A stretch of DNA of 11,319 nt from Bacteroidota bacterium. GTDB taxonomy: Bacteria > Bacteroidota > Bacteroidia > Bacteroidales > VadinHA17. The DNA lies in the NCBI GenBank assembly GCA_030613125.1, contig JAUWMO010000082.1:1-11319 (forward strand), given 5' to 3'. Made by a program: the position numbers and the translations under genes. This document shows positions 7,165 to 11,319 of this stretch, in pieces. The stretch's first letter is position 1; every line of letters begins with the position of its first letter. The notes below the pieces were generated by a model that worked only from the letters and a program-made list of their open reading frames with translations, was not told where the DNA came from and did not search any database.

Positions 7165-8166
7165 ATGAATCAAAAAATACTGACATTAGCAATAACCACT
7201 TCAGTTATAATAATCTTATTCCTCTCCGCATGCAGTGAAGAACCATATCATCCGTATGAAATAATTATTTCTGATACCCCAGCTAATCTTAAAGGGCTAA
7301 ATTCTATTTACGATGACTATAATGCTATCTTACTACCAGAACCTCAGCGTTTAGACATATACTTTTCTTCTAATAGAAACAGTAAGGGTCAGGATTTTGA
7401 CATAAATGCTCAATGTATTGATATTTCCTACGACTTGGAAGAGCATTATTTTCTAAAGATTGAAATTTCAAATGACTATCCTCAGTATTCATTTAACTTA
7501 CTTCCTGTAATAAACACAGACAACAATGAATACGGACCATATATTTATCCAAAAGGGAATAATAAATTCATTTTTATGTATGCAACAGAAGAAAACGGTG
7601 TTTTTAACATAAAATATGTATATGGAAACATATCGCATTTAGCACATTATGATTCAGATGAAACTATTTATGGACCATCCAATGTGACAATCTTAAATTC
7701 GGAGAAAGATGATCTTTACCCATCAATAAATCCCAACAATAATGAAATCTATTTTTGCAGCAACAGAGAAAACAATAATTTCAATATTTATAAAGCCCGA
7801 ATCCCATTAGTATATGATATTACTTCTGTTTTTGAAGATACGGTTAATGTTGAGATAGAAAAAGAGAGTTCCCTCTCAGGCTCATACGATGATAAGTGCC
7901 CTTTCCTTAATAAGAACCTATTGGTATTTACTTCCAATAGAGAAGGAGGTTACGGTGGGTTTGATCTTTGGTATTCACAATTAGTTGATAACTCGTGGAC
8001 TGAACCAGTGAATTTTGGAAGCAAAATTAATTCTGAATATGATGAATACAGACCTATAACTTTTCAGTATGATTATTTTAATTTAATGATTTTTTCATCA
8101 AACAGACAGGGAGGCAAAGGAGGATTTGATTTGTATTGTGTAAAAATTGAAGAATTGATTGAATAA
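7165..8166 (+). CDS. PD40/TolB-like beta-propeller lipoprotein
   Basis: A 333-residue predicted lipoprotein: a hydrophobic signal with lipobox LSAC (Cys23), followed by acidic SEEP. At least four PD40 (WD40-like, TolB-type) blades are recognisable by the IYFSSNR...FDIY pattern. They are at about residues 65-82 (YFSSNRNSKGQDFDI), 185-212 (INPNNNEIYFCSNR...FNIYKA), 246-271 (LLVFTSNREGGYGGFDLWY) and 294-326 (MIFSSNRQGGKGGFDLYCV). Such repeats usually fold into protein-binding propellers; in Bacteroidota they are common in envelope lipoproteins and next to OmpA-like domains. No OmpA domain is present here, and the partner is unknown. The stop lies 20 bases before serpin 2, so co-transcription is likely. 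The preceding beta-barrel gene, 61 bases away, could form a pair with it in the outer membrane; this is inference. Confidence 0.82.
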   Translation: MNQKILTLAITTSVIIILFLSACSEEPYHPYEIIISDTPANLKGLNSIYDDYNAILLPEPQRLDIYFSSNRNSKGQDFDINAQCIDISYDLEEHYFLKIEISNDYPQYSFNLLPVINTDNNEYGPYIYPKGNNKFIFMYATEENGVFNIKYVYGNISHLAHYDSDETIYGPSNVTILNSEKDDLYPSINPNNNEIYFCSNRENNNFNIYKARIPLVYDITSVFEDTVNVEIEKESSLSGSYDDKCPFLNKNLLVFTSNREGGYGGFDLWYSQLVDNSWTEPVNFGSKINSEYDEYRPITFQYDYFNLMIFSSNRQGGKGGFDLYCVKIEELIE

Positions 8167-8186
8167 ACAGGTTTAAAATATAAACT

Positions 8187-9422
8187 ATGAAAACATTATT
8201 CTATATAGTTCTGGTTCCGGCATTATTGCTTGGAAGCTGCCAGAAAACTCCCGGCCCGCTTCCGGGACCAAAACCTATTAATCTGGATCAGAAATCATTG
8301 TCACTGCTTGAAGCAGACAACGCTTTTGCTTTTGAGATCTTTAAAGAAATTTCGCAGAGTGAAGAAGATGGAAAGAATATAATGATCTCTCCTCTGAGTA
8401 TTTCCCTTGCCCTGGCCATGACTTACAATGGAGCAGATGGAGAAACTAAAGAAGCCATGGAAGATGTATTGCACCTTCATGGCCTCAGTACCGAAGACAT
8501 CAACAAATCATATCAGAGTCTTATTAATGCTTTATTGAGTGTTGACCCCAAAGTGATAATGGAAATTGCTAACTCAATCTGGTACCGCGATGATTTTTCT
8601 GTGGAAGATGATTTTCTGAATATCAATAAAACCTATTACGATGCGGAGGTAACCCAATTGAATTTCTCTGATCCTGCTTCTGTTGATATCATCAACCAGT
8701 GGGTTTCAGATAAAACGCATGAGAAAATCACAAAAATCATTGAGCAGATTAATCGTGACGATGTAATGTTCCTGATAAATGCCATTTATTTTAAAGGAAC
8801 ATGGAAATATGAATTTGATAAAAATGATACTCATGAGGCGCCTTTTTATGATGAAAATGGCAACTTCCTCAGGGATATACAAATGATGATGATTGAGGGG
8901 GATTTTAATTACACCTCAAATGTTTTTTTTCATGCTATTGAACTGCCTTATGGCCAGGGAAATTACAGCATGATCGTGATGCTGCCACAATCCGGAGTTT
9001 CAATCGACAGCCTTATTAATAATATGAATAAAAATAACTGGGAAACCTGGATGGAAAGTTTTTACAACAGGCCGGATTTTGAAGTATTCTTACCGAAATT
9101 CAAATTTGAATTTGAGAAAGAATTAAAAAAGGTTCTTTCACAATTGGGAATGGGAATTGCTTTTGGCCAAAATGGCAACGCTGATTTTTCAAAAATTAAT
9201 CCAAATGAAGATCTTTTTATTTCCTCAGTTAAGCACAAAACTTTCATCGAGGTAAATGAAGAAGGAACAGAAGCTGCTGCAGTGACTTCGGTAACGATAA
9301 GCAGAGGTGTCTCTGCAAATGAATTCCGGGCAAATCATCCTTTTATATTTGTAATAAAGGAAAAATTTACTAACGCGATCATGTTTATGGGAAGGGTAAC
9401 TGACCCGGAAGCAGGATTATAA
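8187..9422 (+). CDS. Serpin-family protease inhibitor lipoprotein, paralogue 2
   Basis: A 411-residue serpin, the closest relative of paralogue 1 over the body. The lipobox is LLGSC (Cys18), its only cysteine, followed by a proline/glycine linker (PGPLPGPKP) shared with paralogue 3 and absent from paralogue 1. The serpin core motifs are intact: SPLSISLALAMTYNGADG, NAIYFKGTWKYEF, ELPYGQGNYSMIVMLP, shutter His350, hinge EEGTEAAAVTSVT (358-370) and signature FRANHPFIFVI (380-390). The variable loop (372-378) is SRGVSAN, the shortest of the three. Strict P17 counting gives P1 Gly374, but Arg373 next to it is the only basic residue in the loop and could be the real cut site, pointing to a trypsin-like or Arg-specific target. 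It starts 20 bases after the PD40 gene and ends 23 bases before serpin 3, so it is probably in one operon with both. Confidence 0.95.
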   Translation: MKTLFYIVLVPALLLGSCQKTPGPLPGPKPINLDQKSLSLLEADNAFAFEIFKEISQSEEDGKNIMISPLSISLALAMTYNGADGETKEAMEDVLHLHGLSTEDINKSYQSLINALLSVDPKVIMEIANSIWYRDDFSVEDDFLNINKTYYDAEVTQLNFSDPASVDIINQWVSDKTHEKITKIIEQINRDDVMFLINAIYFKGTWKYEFDKNDTHEAPFYDENGNFLRDIQMMMIEGDFNYTSNVFFHAIELPYGQGNYSMIVMLPQSGVSIDSLINNMNKNNWETWMESFYNRPDFEVFLPKFKFEFEKELKKVLSQLGMGIAFGQNGNADFSKINPNEDLFISSVKHKTFIEVNEEGTEAAAVTSVTISRGVSANEFRANHPFIFVIKEKFTNAIMFMGRVTDPEAGL

Positions 9423-9445
9423 TTTTTTAAACTAAAATCAACAAA

Positions 9446-10693
9446 ATGAAAAAAATATTTCTTTTACTGGTATTACCGGCGCTACTTATTTGTAGCTGCC
9501 AGAAAAATCCTGGCCCGCTTCCGGGACCAAAACCAATTAATCTGGATCAGAAATCACTTGAACTCCTGCAAACAAGCAACGATTTTGCTTTTGATATTTT
9601 TAAGGAGATTGTGTCGAATGAAGAAAACGAAAATAACCTGATGATCTCTCCGCTCAGTATCTCCCTTGCCCTGGCCATGACCTACAATGGTGCAGATGGT
9701 GATACAAAGGAAGCTTTTGAAAAAGTATTACATCTCAATGGGTTAAGTGTGGAAGAGATCAACCAATCCTATCAAAAGCTGGTCAGTGCTTTGCTCAGTG
9801 TTGACCCAAAAGTGATAATGGAAATCGCCAACTCAATATGGTACCGCGATGATTTTTATGTGGAAAATGATTTCCTGAATATCAATAAAAATTATTATGA
9901 TGCAGAAGTTACAGACCTCGATTTTACCGATCCCGCTTCTGTTGACGTAATCAACAATTGGGTTTCAGATAAAACGCATGAGAAGATTGACAAAATCATT
10001 GAGAAGATTGACCCGGAAAATGTAATGTTCCTGATCAACGCGGTTTACTTTAAAGGCATCTGGAAATACCAGTTTAATAAAAATGACACTAAAGATGAAC
10101 CTTTTTATAACCAAAACGGTGATCTTCTGAATAATGTAAAAATGATGTCGTTTAAGGAAAAAATAAGCTACGCTTCAAACGACCTTTTCCAGGCTGTTGA
10201 GTTGCCTTACGGACAGGGAAATTTTACAATGATCGTTTTGCTTCCCAAATATCATGTTTCATTAGACAATCTCGTTTCTGAAATGAACTCCGCGAACTGG
10301 GAAACCTGGATGGAAAGTTTCTCAAATGAAACCGAAGTAAATGTTTACCTGCCCAAATTTAAAGTGGAATACAAAAAAGAACTAATACCTGACCTTGCAC
10401 AACTGGGAATGGGTATCGCTTTCTCTGATTTTGCCGATTTTACCAAAATCAATAAAAACGGCGGTTTGTATATTTCATCGGTAAAACACAAAACTTTCAT
10501 CGAAGTGGATGAAGAAGGTACCGAAGCAGCAGCCGTAACTTCAGTTACCGTTAGTTTTACATCTGCTGGAGGCGGTGGTGATGTAAGCATCGAATTCAGG
10601 GCCGATCATCCCTTTATTTATGTGATCAGGGAAAAATATACCGGTGCCATTATATTTATGGGGAAAATTGCTGAGCCGGAAACAGAGTCATGA
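9446..10693 (+). CDS. Serpin-family protease inhibitor lipoprotein, paralogue 3 (long Gly-rich loop)
   Basis: A 415-residue serpin, the most diverged of the three in the body. The lipobox is LICSC (Cys18; Cys16 also lies in the signal), followed by the PGPLPGPKP linker shared with paralogue 2. Core motifs are present: SPLSISLALAMTYNGADG, NAVYFKGIWKYQF, ELPYGQGNFTMIVLLP, shutter His348, hinge EEGTEAAAVTSVT (356-368) and signature FRADHPFIYVI (384-394). The variable loop (370-382) is SFTSAGGGGDVSI, four residues longer than in paralogue 1 and six longer than in paralogue 2, with a run of four glycines. P17 counting gives P1 Thr372; Phe371 beside it could suit a chymotrypsin-like target. It is 23 bases after serpin 2. 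Its stop and following bases (TGATGCTG) match those of serpin 1. The target protease is unknown. Confidence 0.95.
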   Translation: MKKIFLLLVLPALLICSCQKNPGPLPGPKPINLDQKSLELLQTSNDFAFDIFKEIVSNEENENNLMISPLSISLALAMTYNGADGDTKEAFEKVLHLNGLSVEEINQSYQKLVSALLSVDPKVIMEIANSIWYRDDFYVENDFLNINKNYYDAEVTDLDFTDPASVDVINNWVSDKTHEKIDKIIEKIDPENVMFLINAVYFKGIWKYQFNKNDTKDEPFYNQNGDLLNNVKMMSFKEKISYASNDLFQAVELPYGQGNFTMIVLLPKYHVSLDNLVSEMNSANWETWMESFSNETEVNVYLPKFKVEYKKELIPDLAQLGMGIAFSDFADFTKINKNGGLYISSVKHKTFIEVDEEGTEAAAVTSVTVSFTSAGGGGDVSIEFRADHPFIYVIREKYTGAIIFMGKIAEPETES

Positions 10694-10711
10694 TGCTGTC
10701 ATTGTTATTAT

Positions 10712-10724
10712 CAGCAAGTTGGCG
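10712..10724 (+). repeat. CAGCAAGTTGGCG motif after serpin 3 (junction-like motif 3)
   Basis: CAGC-AA-GTTG can pair with one G-T wobble, and GTTGGCGGTAATGC follows. It sits 18 bases after the serpin 3 stop, resembling the CAA/GTT motifs at 6367-6376 and 7127-7142. It is a possible border of the next, unrelated lipoprotein gene, but the match is short. Confidence 0.25.
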
Positions 10725-10798
10725 GTAATGCAGAAACAAAGACGCAACCATATATATTAAATGAATATCCATTATGAAATATAAAAAATTGATATGAC

Positions 10799-11317
10799 AT
10801 GAAACCACAAACAAAACTATTGTTCTATTTTGTCTTTGTCATTCTTTTTGCTAATTGCAGTAAAATTGAAAATCCAAATATAAATGATGGCTTAAACTTT
10901 TACTTGACCAAAAATAATTTGGTCGATAATTTTACTACTACAGACTACAACACAATTAATATTGATACAATTGAACTTTACAATGAACCATTCATTTCAT
11001 ATAACAATATTGCTTATTATGACACTTCTATGTTTAATGAAGTAATTTTAGGACTAAAGAGCAATAAAAACAATATTGAATTTGCAGGTAATAAAAGAAT
11101 GTTCGTTGCAAAAATAGATGATAAACCAATTTATTTTGGATTTCTTTGGTCCATCTTAATCTCAAAAGGAAGCAATTGGATTTTTATCGAAGACCCACAA
11201 GAACAGAATGGTATAGGAACTAATGAATTAAGAATCTTAACAAATACAAAATGTGATAATCAGGTAATTAATCCGGAATTATTAAACAGATTAATGATTG
11301 ACAATAAATTAAAATAA
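10799..11317 (+). CDS. Hypothetical lipoprotein, no family recognised
   Basis: A complete 172-residue gene ending two bases before the window edge. A short signal peptide ends in a lipobox (ILFANC, Cys20), so it is a predicted lipoprotein anchored in the envelope. The mature part is rich in Asn, Ile and Tyr with few charged clusters. It contains FWSILISKGSNWIFIEDP at about 114-132 and a C-terminal NPELLNRLMIDNK helix-like end. One further cysteine (in TNTKCDN) is present. I do not recognise a domain. The DNA is visibly AT-richer than the serpin genes and resembles the two genes between serpins 1 and 2. It is 105 bases after serpin 3, which suggests a separate transcription unit or an inserted gene. 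No clear promoter is seen in the gap. Confidence 0.7.
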   Translation: MKPQTKLLFYFVFVILFANCSKIENPNINDGLNFYLTKNNLVDNFTTTDYNTINIDTIELYNEPFISYNNIAYYDTSMFNEVILGLKSNKNNIEFAGNKRMFVAKIDDKPIYFGFLWSILISKGSNWIFIEDPQEQNGIGTNELRILTNTKCDNQVINPELLNRLMIDNKLK

Positions 11318-11319
11318 CA

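Noticed and set aside
5087..10693. Serpin repeats as a transposon or CRISPR-type repeat
   Set aside because: The repeated units are full-length coding genes in direct order, with no terminal inverted repeats, transposase or spacer pattern.

Overview
The window looks like a chromosomal segment of a Bacteroidota bacterium, probably Bacteroidales-like. The evidence is moderately AT-rich DNA, promoter-like TAnnTTTG boxes in place of a sigma-70 -10/-35 pair, many signal-peptidase-II lipoproteins, an ECF sigma factor overlapping a membrane-anchored regulator with a beta-barrel-like C-terminal half, and a Bacteroidota-style UvrA. Genus or species cannot be told from this window.

Left part, minus strand (1-4537). 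Read in transcription order, there is an ECF sigma factor (4537-3974). Its stop overlaps the start of a putative anti-sigma/beta-barrel fusion protein (3984-2596). Next come an MltD-like lytic transglycosylase (2419-1445) with its own promoter-like box, and the N-terminal 453 codons of the excinuclease subunit uvrA (1361 to beyond the left edge). These are housekeeping envelope and repair genes plus a signalling pair.

Centre (4538-5086). A 549-base AT-rich divergent intergenic region holds candidate promoter boxes and a small inverted repeat.

Right part, plus strand (5087-11317). Three paralogous serpin-family protease inhibitors (5087-6325, 8187-9422, 9446-10693) are all predicted lipoproteins with the lipobox cysteine at residue 18. 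The first and second are separated by two unrelated, visibly AT-richer genes: a small outer-membrane beta-barrel-like protein (6423-7103) and a PD40/TolB-like beta-propeller lipoprotein (7165-8166). The array ends with an unrecognised lipoprotein (10799-11317). Spacings of 20 and 23 bases suggest that the propeller gene, serpin 2 and serpin 3 are co-transcribed.

The most interesting feature is the serpin set. Scaffold, hinge (EEGTEAAAVTSVT) and serpin signature are nearly invariant, while the bait part of the reactive-centre loop differs completely in sequence and length (7, 9 and 13 variable residues). This looks like a small surface or periplasmic repertoire of protease traps with different specificities. 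Serpin 1 also looks mosaic: its body resembles serpin 2, but its 3' end and first downstream bases resemble serpin 3. Bacterial serpins, including Bacteroidota lipoprotein serpins such as miropin, are already known, so the possible novelty lies in the diversified tandem array, not in the family.
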